Positions 1 through 7,148 of a stretch of 25,607 bases of DNA are shown here, piece after piece. The notes beneath the pieces were generated by a model. That model did no database searches. It was not told the DNA's origin and saw only the letters and a list, made by a program, of their open reading frames with translations. Position 1 is the stretch's first letter. Every line of letters starts with the position of its first letter. Made by a program: the position numbers and the translations under genes. Source of the DNA: Prevotellaceae bacterium UBA4336 (lineage in GTDB: Bacteria > Bacteroidota > Bacteroidia > Bacteroidales > Bacteroidaceae); NCBI GenBank assembly GCA_002394305.1, contig DGTM01000067.1, forward strand, positions 1 to 25,607. Direction: 5' to 3'.

Positions 1-1087
1 CGGCTGATGGCCTCGGCCGTCTCGGTCTGGTAGATGGAGTCGCGCAGCTGCACGGCACGCTCCATGTGCATCATAGCCTCGGAGGGGGCGGTCTCCTTCA
101 TCGCCCGGTAGAGTCCCTCGCGCGCGTGCAGTTCATTATATTTATCGCCCTGGCTCAGGAAGAGCTTTGCGGCGGCCATGTAGCGGGCGGCGGCCTCGCG
201 GTTCTTGCCCTCGCTGGCAAGGATGTCGCCCAACTGGTTCTGGCAGATGCCCCACGAGTGGTGGTTGCCGCTGTGCTGGAGCAGGGGGATGGCTTCGGAG
301 AGCGAGCGACGCGCCTCGGCGACCTGCGAGAGGCTCAGCTGCGCACTGGCAAGCTGCGAGAGGCGCACGCCGATGCGGGCACTGTCGCCCACCTGCCGCT
401 CGGTGCGGAGGGCCTGCTCCGCATAGTCCAGCGCTTGCTCCGCATCGCCGAGCGAGCGGTAGAGCTCGGAGGCAGTGCCCAGGAGCACGGCACGCCGCGA
501 GAGGTTCTCGGTGAGGCTGTTGGCGGCGATGGCCTCCAGGATGTACTTCTCGGCCTCGCGGGGCTTGCCGGCCGCCACCAGGACACTGGCGATGCTGTTC
601 AGCGTGGAGCTCATGCGGTCGAAGTCGCCCGCCTCCCTGTCGAGCTTGTAGGACTTGTTCAGCGCCTCGGCCGCCTTTTCGTAGGCGCTTGTGCGGAAGT
701 AGGCGGCGCCCAGGAGGCTGTAGACGTCGCTCTTCGAACGGTCGTCCACCACGCCCATGCAGTGCGTGGCCCGCAGACAATAGCTGATGGCCGACATGTA
801 GTCGCCCTCGCCGTAGTACCATTCCGCCACATAATAATATACGTTCACGTCGACCGAATCGATGTGCGAGTCTGCGGGGAAGCGGATGGGCTCATCGATG
901 TAGTCAATCTGCTGCAGGTAGCTGAAGAAGTCGTTGGCAAGGCGCAGGCGTCCGGCCGCGCTCTCGCACCCGGCATACGCCTCGGCAAGAGAGCCAATTT
1001 TACTCCCCCCATTTTAGCCTGCGCACACAGGGGCAGAGCCGCGAAAAGGCAGACAAGCGGGAGTATGAAGTGTGTCTTTTTCATCAT
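1..1087 (-). CDS. Secreted/periplasmic tetratricopeptide-repeat protein, partial, apparent frameshift
   Basis: The gene runs off the left edge, so only its N-terminal part is present. It begins with a clear signal peptide, MMKKTHFILPLVCLFAALP, ending in LCAQA. I chose the ATG at 1087 (or 1084) over the one at 1117 because the signal peptide starts there. About 25 residues in, the reading frame changes at a run of six G (1005-1010). The frame that opens downstream encodes helical TPR-like units down to the window edge, with segments such as YSLLGAAYFRTSAYEKAAEA, SIASVLVAAGKPREAEKYI and QLGDILASEGKNREAAARYM. Without one extra G the protein would stop near 845 after a nonsense tail. TPR proteins of this sort in Bacteroidales often continue into a membrane segment and a signalling or HTH domain; that part is not visible. 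The protein may be frameshifted, phase-variable or read by -1 slippage. Presence of the gene is confident; its state is not. Confidence 0.72.
1004..1010 (-). other. Homopolymer G6 / GGGGGGA heptamer at the frame change
   Basis: On the minus strand the sequence reads ATG GGG GGA GTA in the signal-peptide frame. G-GGG-GGA fits the X-XXY-YYZ form of a -1 slippery heptamer. A -1 slip, or one added G (G7) or two lost (G4), continues as AGT AAA ATT GGC TCT, which is the TPR frame. The unshifted TPR frame has an in-frame TAA just upstream of the run, so it cannot be entered independently from a nearby upstream start. Confidence 0.6.
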
Positions 1088-1139
1088 GCGAATAATGCAA
1101 AATTGCATCCGTTCCATTTCGTTTTAGTTTTTGCCTGTG

Positions 1140-1147
1140 CAAAGTTA
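1140..1147 (-). promoter_or_regulatory. Putative -7 promoter box of the TPR gene
   Basis: The reverse complement reads TAACTTTG, matching the Bacteroidota -7 consensus TAnnTTTG, about 53 bp upstream of the ATG at 1087. I see no good TTTG -33 box at the expected 19-20 bp distance. Confidence 0.45.
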
Positions 1148-1358
1148 CGATATAAAGCAGAAACCGTTGTTATCATTTTCTAACGAAATGTTATCATTTC
1201 ATGCACGTCTGGCCGTTTACGCCGTTTTTCATTATGTTATTTAACATGTTTTTCATCCCAGCGCCCCGAAAACCGCCCCAAACCCGCCCGCAGCGAGGGC
1301 ACAAAAACGCCATCTTCCGCCATCAAGCAGACGCAAGGAAAAGGTCCCAAAGCGCACG

Positions 1359-1600
1359 TTCTTCTTCCGAAAGTGTTGGGCTCTTCTTCCGAAAGTGTTG
1401 GGCTCTTCTTCCGGAAGACCCTAGCTCTTATTCCGGAAGAGCCTAGCTCTTATTCCGGAAGACCTAGGCTCTGATTTCGGAAGACCCAGGCTCTTATTTC
1501 GGAAGACCCTAGCTCTTATTTTGGAAGAGCCTAGCTCTTATTTCGGAAGACCTAGGCTCTGATTCCGGAAGACCCAGGCTCTTATTTCGGAAAGGCAAGG
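1359..1600. repeat. 22-bp tandem satellite, 11 units, with an 88-bp higher-order period
   Basis: Eleven consecutive units start at 1359, 1381, 1403, 1425, 1447, 1469, 1491, 1513, 1535, 1557 and 1579, exactly 22 bp apart. A degenerate twelfth begins at 1601. A typical unit is CTCTTATTCCGGAAGACC plus four variable bases (CTAG, TAGG, CAGG or similar). Most units carry the small palindrome TTCCGGAA or a near match. Variants recur every fourth unit: 1403-1490 and 1491-1578 are near copies of each other, so a four-unit block was duplicated. The array ends about 65 bp before the trp promoter. There are no unique spacers, so it is not a CRISPR. Its function is unknown. Confidence 0.9.
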
Positions 1601-1664
1601 CGCTTATTCCCGACGCTCTGCGGGGAATTATGTTTTCTTCCGCAATCTTTTTACGCACTAAGTC

Positions 1665-1694
1665 TTTCGTTTTTCGTTTTTTGTTGTAACTTTG
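1665..1694 (+). promoter_or_regulatory. Putative promoter of the trp operon
   Basis: TAACTTTG at 1687-1694 matches the Bacteroidota -7 consensus. TTTC at 1665-1668 could be a weak -33 box with an 18-bp spacer. Transcription would start near 1700, leaving only about 25 nt before the trpB ATG. I see no trp-codon leader peptide or attenuator in that short leader. Confidence 0.55.
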
Positions 1695-1724
1695 CAGCCG
1701 GATAACATTTATACAGGTGAAAAG

Positions 1725-2954
1725 ATGAAGTCTTACACGGTAGGACCGGACGGCTACTACGGTCAGTTCGGCGGGGCATACGTGCCGGAGATACTCTATG
1801 GCACACTCGAGGCTCTGCGCTCCCAGTATCAGCAAATCATTGACAGCGAGGATTTTCTGCAGGAGTACTACGGCCTGCTGCGCGACTATGTGGGCCGGCC
1901 CAGCCCGCTCTACTATGCCCGTCGCATGAGCGAGCGGTACGGCTGCCGCCTCTATCTGAAGCGCGAGGACCTGAACCATACGGGCGCACACAAGATAAAC
2001 AATGCCATCGGACAGATTCTCCTGGCCCGACGCATGGGCAAGCGGCGCATCATAGCCGAGACGGGAGCCGGTCAGCACGGCGTGGCAACGGCTACGGTCT
2101 GTGCGCTGATGGACATGCCGTGCCGCGTCTACATGGGCGCCCTCGACGTGGAGCGCCAGCACACCAACGTGGAGCGGATGAAGATGCTCGGCGCCGAAGT
2201 CTACCCCGTGGAGAGCGGCAACAAGACACTGAAGGATGCCACCAATGAGGCCATCCGCGACTGGTGCTGCCACCCCTCTGACACCTTTTATATAATAGGC
2301 AGCACGGTGGGACCCCATCCCTACCCCGAGATGGTGGCTAAGCTGCAGAGCGTCATCAGCAAGGAGATACGCTTTCAGCTGCAGGAGAAGGAAGGCCGCG
2401 ACTGGCCGGACTACCTCATCGCCTGCGTGGGCGGCGGCAGCAATGCGGCAGGCACCATCTATCACTACCTCGACGACGAGCGCGTCCGCATTGTCCTGGG
2501 CGAGGCCGGGGGCAAAGGCATGGAGACGGAGATGACCGCCGCGTCGCTCAACATCGGCACCGTCGGCATCCTGCACGGCAGCCGCATCAAGGTGATGCAG
2601 ACCGACGACGGCCAGATCATCGAACCCTACAGCATCAGCGCCGGCCTGGACTACCCCGGCACGGGCCCCATGCACTGCAACCTCTTCGAGACAGGCAGGG
2701 CGCAGGTGCTGGCGGTCAACGACGACGAAGCCCTCCGCGCAGCCTTCGAGCTGACCCGCCTCGAAGGCATCATCCCCGCCCTGGAGAGCAGCCATGCCCT
2801 CGCCCTGCTGCCCCGGCTGCAATTCAAAGCGGACGACGTGGTCGTGCTTACCGTCAGCGGACGCGGCGACAAAGACCTCGCAACCTATTTGGCTCACAGT
2901 AAAGATGCACAGGAATTGCATTTACAACAACAGATTGAACGAAAGATAATATAA
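1725..2954 (+). CDS. trpB: Tryptophan synthase beta chain
   Basis: TrpB joins indole, delivered through the tunnel from TrpA, to serine by PLP chemistry to make tryptophan in the cytosol. The 409-aa product has the family's hallmarks: HTGAHKINNA with the PLP lysine at about residue 90, AETGAGQHG with the catalytic glutamate near 112, and the phosphate-binding CVGGGSNA loop. The length is slightly above the usual 390-400 because of a C-terminal extension after about residue 395. I chose the ATG at 1725. An in-frame TTG at 1692 would lie inside the -7 box, so it is unlikely. This is the first gene of the trpBEGDCFA cluster, an order common in Bacteroidales. Confidence 0.97.
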   Translation: MKSYTVGPDGYYGQFGGAYVPEILYGTLEALRSQYQQIIDSEDFLQEYYGLLRDYVGRPSPLYYARRMSERYGCRLYLKREDLNHTGAHKINNAIGQILLARRMGKRRIIAETGAGQHGVATATVCALMDMPCRVYMGALDVERQHTNVERMKMLGAEVYPVESGNKTLKDATNEAIRDWCCHPSDTFYIIGSTVGPHPYPEMVAKLQSVISKEIRFQLQEKEGRDWPDYLIACVGGGSNAAGTIYHYLDDERVRIVLGEAGGKGMETEMTAASLNIGTVGILHGSRIKVMQTDDGQIIEPYSISAGLDYPGTGPMHCNLFETGRAQVLAVNDDEALRAAFELTRLEGIIPALESSHALALLPRLQFKADDVVVLTVSGRGDKDLATYLAHSKDAQELHLQQQIERKII

Positions 2955-2955
2955 A

Positions 2956-3061
2956 ACAACGGATTAAACGGATTGAACGGATTTATAACAATTCGTGTAA
3001 TTCGTTTTAATTCGTTGTATAAAAGACAAGACAATCCGTGAAATCCGTATAATCCGTTGTT
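2956..3061. repeat. Inverted-arm short tandem repeat between trpB and trpE
   Basis: The left arm repeats variants of AACGGATT (2956-2983) and the right arm repeats AATCCGT (3032-3061). The ends AACAACGGATTAAACGGAT and ATCCGTATAATCCGTTGTT are near-perfect inverted complements. The middle holds another array, AATTCGTGTAATTCGTTTTA, followed by AATTCGTTG. The transcript could form a long hairpin between trpB and trpE. Confidence 0.75.
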
Positions 3062-3086
3062 AAAAATAACATAGTCTCTTTAATTT

Positions 3087-4490
3087 ATGTTTAAGTATAA
3101 CACAGCAAGCAAAAAGGTCCTTGGCGACCTCATCACGCCCGTCAGCGCCTACCTGAAGGTGCGCGACGCCTATCCGCAGAGCGCACTCATGGAGAGCAGC
3201 GACTACCACGGCGGCGAGAACGCCCGTTCCTTCATCGCGCTCCACCCCATCGCCTCCGTCAGCATCGAACACGGCACAGGCATCTGCCGCTTCCCCGACG
3301 GCAAGGAGGAGCATCACACCATCGGCAAAAGCTACGACACGGCACGCCTGCTGAACGACTTCCTCGGCTCGTTCCGCATCGAGGGCGACGAGGCAGAGCA
3401 CTGCGGGCTGTACGGCTACACGACGTTCAACGCGGTGCGCTACTTCGAGAACATCGCCGTCAAGGACGAGACACAGCCCGAGAACGACGCACCCGACATG
3501 CTCTATATATTATATAAAGATGTGGTGATGTTCGATCACTTCCGAAACGAACTCACGCTCATCGAGCTGCTTGCCGACGGCGAACAGGACGACCTCGACC
3601 AGCTGGAGCACGACCTGGCCAGCCGCAACTACCAGGCGTTCGACTTCCGGCCCGTGGGCGAATGTCAGAGCACCCTCACCGACGACGAGCACCGCGAGAA
3701 CATCCGCCGCGGCATCCAGCACTGCCTGCGCGGCGACGTGTTCCAAATCGTCCTCTCCCGCCGCTTCGTGCAACGCTATGAGGGCGACGACTTCCGCCTC
3801 TACCGCGCCCTCAGGAGCATCAACCCCAGCCCGTACCTGTTCTACTTCGACTTCGGGGGCTTCCGCATCTTCGGCTCTTCGCCCGAGACCCACTGCCGCA
3901 TCGAGAACGGAAGGGCCTACATCGACCCCATCGCGGGCACGACAAAACGCACGGGCAACACGGAGACCGACCGGCAGAACGCTGAGTACCTGCGTAACGA
4001 CCCCAAGGAGAATGCCGAACACGTCATGCTCGTTGACCTGGCACGCAACGACCTGTCGCGCAACTGCCACGGCGTCAAGGTAGACTTCTACAAGGACATG
4101 CAGTTCTACAGCCACGTCATCCACCTCGTCAGCCGCGTCAGCGGAGAGCTGGACGACGGGGCCGACCCTATAAAAACCTTCATCGACACGTTCCCCGCAG
4201 GCACCCTCTCGGGCGCTCCCAAAGTGCGGGCCATGCAACTCATCTCTGAATATGAGCCCCACAACCGCGGCGCCTACGGCGGCTGCATCGGCTTCATCGG
4301 CTTCAGGGGGAACCTGAACCAGGCCATCACGATACGCACCTTCGTCAGCCGCAACGGGGAGCTCTGGTTCCAGGCTGGCGGAGGCATCGTCGCCAAGAGC
4401 AACGTGGAGTACGAACTCCAAGAGGTGAACAACAAGCTTGGGGCACTTCGCCGAGCCATCGAGGCTGCAGAAGAGACTCGGACCCCCTAA
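3087..4490 (+). CDS. trpE: Anthranilate synthase component I
   Basis: TrpE converts chorismate plus ammonia, supplied by TrpG, into anthranilate, the committed step of tryptophan synthesis. The 467-aa length is normal. The N-terminal LMESSDYHG (residues 34-42) corresponds to the LLESS motif used for tryptophan feedback binding, so the enzyme is probably inhibited by tryptophan. The C-terminal chorismate-binding domain shows PYLFYFDFGGFRIFGSSPE, IDPIAGTTKRTG, DLARNDLSR, FPAGTLSGAPKVRAM and GGCIGFIG. The last residues (ETRTP) and the stop codon lie in a C-rich palindromic element that follows at 4483-4504. I see no separate strong promoter, so it is probably co-transcribed from upstream of trpB. 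Confidence 0.97.
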   Translation: MFKYNTASKKVLGDLITPVSAYLKVRDAYPQSALMESSDYHGGENARSFIALHPIASVSIEHGTGICRFPDGKEEHHTIGKSYDTARLLNDFLGSFRIEGDEAEHCGLYGYTTFNAVRYFENIAVKDETQPENDAPDMLYILYKDVVMFDHFRNELTLIELLADGEQDDLDQLEHDLASRNYQAFDFRPVGECQSTLTDDEHRENIRRGIQHCLRGDVFQIVLSRRFVQRYEGDDFRLYRALRSINPSPYLFYFDFGGFRIFGSSPETHCRIENGRAYIDPIAGTTKRTGNTETDRQNAEYLRNDPKENAEHVMLVDLARNDLSRNCHGVKVDFYKDMQFYSHVIHLVSRVSGELDDGADPIKTFIDTFPAGTLSGAPKVRAMQLISEYEPHNRGAYGGCIGFIGFRGNLNQAITIRTFVSRNGELWFQAGGGIVAKSNVEYELQEVNNKLGALRRAIEAAEETRTP

Positions 4491-4504
4491 CCCCCTTTAG
4501 GGGG
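4483..4504. repeat. C-rich palindromic element carrying the trpE stop codon
   Basis: CCCCC-TAA-CCCCC-TTTA-GGGGG. The TAA is the trpE stop, and the following CCCCC/GGGGG arms (4491-4504) form a 5-bp hairpin with a 4-nt loop. A related element with the same stop-then-hairpin order sits at the end of the membrane-protein gene at 18001-18029. Confidence 0.65.
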
Positions 4505-4516
4505 AAGGGAAAAGCG

Positions 4517-4638
4517 AAAAGTGAATAGTGAAAAGTGAATAGTGAATAGTGAAAGTGAATAGTGAATAGTGAATAATTTGCTACCGCCCTCAATGTTCAA
4601 TGGTCAATGTTCAATAGTCAATAGTCAATGGTCAATAG
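4517..4638. repeat. Short tandem repeats between trpE and trpG
   Basis: Two arrays fill the spacer. Variants of AGTGAATAGTGAAA run from about 4517 to 4576, and TCAATGG/TCAATAG heptamers from about 4594 to 4638. Between them (4571-4590) is GAATAATTTGCTACCGCCCT, a core also found near 9296 (reversed) and at 21951. The array runs up to the trpG ATG. Confidence 0.85.
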
Positions 4639-4642
4639 AAAC

Positions 4643-5239
4643 ATGAAGACAGTCATCATCGATAATTACGACTCGTTCACCTACAACTTGAGCCACCTCG
4701 TGAAGGCGCTCGGAGCTGAAGTGACGGTCTATCGCAACGACCAGTTCGAGATGTCGCAGCTCGAGGCATTCGACAAAATCATACTTTCACCTGGTCCTGG
4801 CATCCCGAGTGAAGCGGGACTGCTGCTCGACGTCATAAAGACCTACGCAGGTCGGAAACCCATCCTCGGCGTGTGCCTCGGCCATCAGGCTATTGGCGAA
4901 GTGTTCGGCGGCACATTGACAAACCTCAGCGACGTCTATCATGGCGTGGCAACGCCCGTCACCATAACGGCCGACGACTATCTGTTCGAGGGCTTGGGCA
5001 AGACGTTCGAAGTGGGCCGCTACCACTCTTGGGTGGTCGATACGAAAGGTTTCCCCGATTGCCTCGAAGTGACAAGCGTGAGCGAAGAGGGCTTCATCAT
5101 GTCCCTCAGACACCGCGAGTACGACATCCGCGGCATTCAGTATCACCCCGAAAGCGTGCTTACGCCTGGCGGGAAGACAATAATAAAGAACTGGCTAGCC
5201 TCCCCCCGCCCCTCCAAAGAAGGGGTGAACAATTCTTAA
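4643..5239 (+). CDS. trpG: Anthranilate synthase component II (glutamine amidotransferase)
   Basis: TrpG hydrolyses glutamine and passes ammonia to TrpE. The 198-aa protein is a class I glutamine amidotransferase with an N-terminal IDNYDSFTYNL, the oxyanion SPGPG, nucleophile Cys78 in GVCLGHQAIGE, and His168/Glu170 in QYHPES. I start at ATG 4643 (MKTVIIDNYD); the in-frame ATG at 4628 lies inside the repeat array and adds only MVNRN. The last 12 residues (ASPRPSKEGVNNS region) are encoded by a 32-bp palindromic element at 5199-5230 plus an AATTCTTAA repeat that provides the stop. This tail lies beyond the catalytic fold and looks acquired. It ends 26 bp before trpD. Confidence 0.97.
   Translation: MKTVIIDNYDSFTYNLSHLVKALGAEVTVYRNDQFEMSQLEAFDKIILSPGPGIPSEAGLLLDVIKTYAGRKPILGVCLGHQAIGEVFGGTLTNLSDVYHGVATPVTITADDYLFEGLGKTFEVGRYHSWVVDTKGFPDCLEVTSVSEEGFIMSLRHREYDIRGIQYHPESVLTPGGKTIIKNWLASPRPSKEGVNNS
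5199..5230 (+). repeat. 32-bp palindromic element, solo copy forming the end of trpG
   Basis: It starts CCTCCCCCC, has the near-palindrome CCCCTCCAAAGAAGGGG, and ends TGAAC. It matches the four copies in trpF and purL over the whole 32 bp. It is followed directly by the AATTCTTAATTCTTCAC tandem array that holds the trpG stop codon. Confidence 0.85.
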
Positions 5240-5265
5240 TTCTTCACTCTTAATTCTTAATTTCG

Positions 5266-6261
5266 ATGAAGCAGTATCTACAACGACTCATTGCTGGCGA
5301 GACACTATCGCGGCAAGACACACACAACATATTGGTGAACATCACCCGCCAAGCCTACCCTGCCGAACAGATTGCGGCTTTGCTGATGGCCTTGCAGACA
5401 CGCGGCGCCACCGTGGACGAAATGCTTGGTTTCCGCGACGGACTGCTCGAAACGGGCAAACACGTTGACCTGGGCGGCATCGACACGCTGGACATCGTGG
5501 GCACAGGAGGCGACGGGAAGAACACCTTCAACGTGAGCACCTGCGCCTGCTTCGTGGTGGCCGGGGCGGGATTCAAGGTCTCGAAGCACGGCAACGGCGC
5601 AAGCACCAGCGTGAGCGGCGCAAGCAACGTGCTGGCGGCACATGGCGTCAGGTTCACCGACGACGAGGCCGTGCTCCGTCGCTCCATCGAGGAAGCCGGC
5701 ATCTGCTACCTTCATGCGCCCCTCTTCGCCACGGGAATGAAGTTCCTCGGCCCGGTCCGCAAGGCCCTTGGCGTGCCGACGTGCTTCAACCTGCTTGGCC
5801 CCTTCATCAACCCCTGCTCGCCGAAGAACTCGCTCCACGGCACCGCGACGCCCACCCAGCTGCGCCTCTACACCAGCATGCACCAGCGCATCGGCGACAA
5901 CTACGGCGTCATCTCGAGCTACGACGGCTACGACGAAATATCGCTCACCAGCGGGTTCAAGTTCGTGACGCGGCACTTCGAGAAGGTCTATACGCCCCTC
6001 GAGATGGGACTCGCCTATGTGAAACCCGAGGAAATCTACGGCGGAGCGACTGCCGAGCAGGCACGGCGCATCTTCGACGACGTGCTGGAGAACCGGGCGA
6101 CACGTGCCCAGACGGACGTCGTCGTAGCCAACGCCGCCTGCGGCATCAGCCTGATGAACCCCAACCTCCCCATCTCGGACACCGTCGCCATGGCCCGCGA
6201 GAGCATCCAGAGCGGCAGAGCCCTGCAGTGCCTCAAGCGGTTTATTGAAATAAACAGCTAA
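5266..6261 (+). CDS. trpD: Anthranilate phosphoribosyltransferase
   Basis: TrpD transfers the phosphoribosyl group of PRPP to anthranilate. At 331 aa it has the usual length for a stand-alone TrpD. Family motifs are in order: the PRPP-binding VGTGGDGKNTFNVST (about 78-92), KHGNGASTSVSGASNVL (107-123), LGPFINPC, and YDGYDEISL for the metal-binding acidic pair. The ATG at 5266 directly follows a short repeat and no alternative start is better. No fusion to TrpG is present, unlike in enterobacteria. Confidence 0.97.
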   Translation: MKQYLQRLIAGETLSRQDTHNILVNITRQAYPAEQIAALLMALQTRGATVDEMLGFRDGLLETGKHVDLGGIDTLDIVGTGGDGKNTFNVSTCACFVVAGAGFKVSKHGNGASTSVSGASNVLAAHGVRFTDDEAVLRRSIEEAGICYLHAPLFATGMKFLGPVRKALGVPTCFNLLGPFINPCSPKNSLHGTATPTQLRLYTSMHQRIGDNYGVISSYDGYDEISLTSGFKFVTRHFEKVYTPLEMGLAYVKPEEIYGGATAEQARRIFDDVLENRATRAQTDVVVANAACGISLMNPNLPISDTVAMARESIQSGRALQCLKRFIEINS

Positions 6262-6269
6262 GGAAATCC

Positions 6270-6306
6270 TCGTCATAACTTCATAACGTGATAACGTCAT
6301 AACGAC
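6270..6306. repeat. ATAACGT tandem repeat between trpD and trpC
   Basis: The 55-bp spacer holds four spaced copies of CATAAC or GATAAC (unit about 9 bp). It resembles the TAACGAAA array before trpF but is a different sequence. Confidence 0.7.
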
Positions 6307-6316
6307 AATTGGAACG

Positions 6317-7114
6317 ATGAAAGACATCCTTGAAGAAATCGTCGCCTACAAGCACATCGAAGTGGCCGCGCAGAAGGAGCTGTTGCCGCCAAGGAAACTC
6401 TATGCCGAGGTAGAGCGAATGATGGCAGAAGGCGTGGAGAAACGCAGTCTGAGCCAAGCCCTGACGGCCGACGCCGTGGGCATCATCGCCGAATTCAAGC
6501 GGAAGAGTCCGTCGAAAGGATGGATCAAGGAGAACGGCAAGGCCGAGGAAATCCCCCTCGCCTACGAGCAGGCCGGAGCCGCAGCCCTCAGCATCCTGAC
6601 CGACGAGAAGTACTTCGGAGGCTCGCTCGACTTCATAAGGAAGGCACGGCCGCACGTCGGGATTCCCATCCTCCGCAAGGACTTCATCATAGACGAATAC
6701 CAGCTGTTCCAGGCGCGACACGCCGGAGCCGACGCCGTGCTGCTCATCGCGGCCGACCTCACAAGGCAGGAGGTACGCTCGCTCACGGCCACAGCCCACG
6801 AACTGGAGCTCGAAGTCCTGCTGGAACTGCACTCGGAGCACGAGCTGGACTACGCCGAGACGGACGTCGATGCCGTCGGCGTGAACAACCGCAACCTGGG
6901 GACCTTCGTCACGGACGTGCAGAACTCGTTCCGCATGGCAAGCCGTCTGCCCCAGGACCGTGTGCTGGTCAGCGAGAGCGGCATCGCCTCGCCGGACACC
7001 ATCCGCCTGCTCCGCGGGGCAGGCTACAGGGGGTTCCTCATCGGAGAGAGCTTCATGAAGACCGACAAGCCAGGCCGTGCGCTCAAAGAATTCATTAAGG
7101 AAATGGCTTCGTAA
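6317..7114 (+). CDS. trpC: Indole-3-glycerol-phosphate synthase
   Basis: TrpC closes the indole ring, converting carboxyphenylamino-deoxyribulose phosphate to indole-3-glycerol phosphate. The 265-aa TIM barrel shows the active-site residues: Glu59-Lys61 in AEFKRKSPSKG, Lys121 in LRKDFIID, Glu170 in VLLELH, Asn190 in GVNNRNL, the SESGI strand, and the GFLIGESFM phosphate site. It is a separate protein, not fused to TrpF. It is preceded by an ATAACGT array and followed, after 34 bp of AATAACGA repeats, by trpF. Confidence 0.97.
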   Translation: MKDILEEIVAYKHIEVAAQKELLPPRKLYAEVERMMAEGVEKRSLSQALTADAVGIIAEFKRKSPSKGWIKENGKAEEIPLAYEQAGAAALSILTDEKYFGGSLDFIRKARPHVGIPILRKDFIIDEYQLFQARHAGADAVLLIAADLTRQEVRSLTATAHELELEVLLELHSEHELDYAETDVDAVGVNNRNLGTFVTDVQNSFRMASRLPQDRVLVSESGIASPDTIRLLRGAGYRGFLIGESFMKTDKPGRALKEFIKEMAS

Positions 7115-7148
7115 TAACGAAATAACGTAATAACGAAATAACGAAAAA
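7113..7148. repeat. AATAACGA tandem repeat between trpC and trpF
   Basis: Four near-identical 8-bp units (TAATAACG, AAATAACG and variants) fill the whole spacer, overlap the trpC stop codon and run up to the trpF ATG. Confidence 0.8.

Noticed and set aside
142..822. 226-aa minus-strand frame in the TPR region
   Set aside because: It is out of frame with the TPR repeats, and its composition is Arg/Gly/Pro-rich low-complexity typical of a shadow.
1359..1612. Possible CRISPR array upstream of trpB
   Set aside because: The 22-bp units are contiguous with no unique spacers, and no cas genes are present.
1695..1724. Tryptophan attenuator or leader peptide before trpB
   Set aside because: The leader after the -7 box is too short, and I see no Trp codons or alternative hairpins.
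3510..4421. Long antisense frame opposite trpE, and similar ones opposite trpB, trpD, purL and the lipoprotein
   Set aside because: These are codon-bias shadows in GC-rich genes; the sense frames carry clear family motifs.
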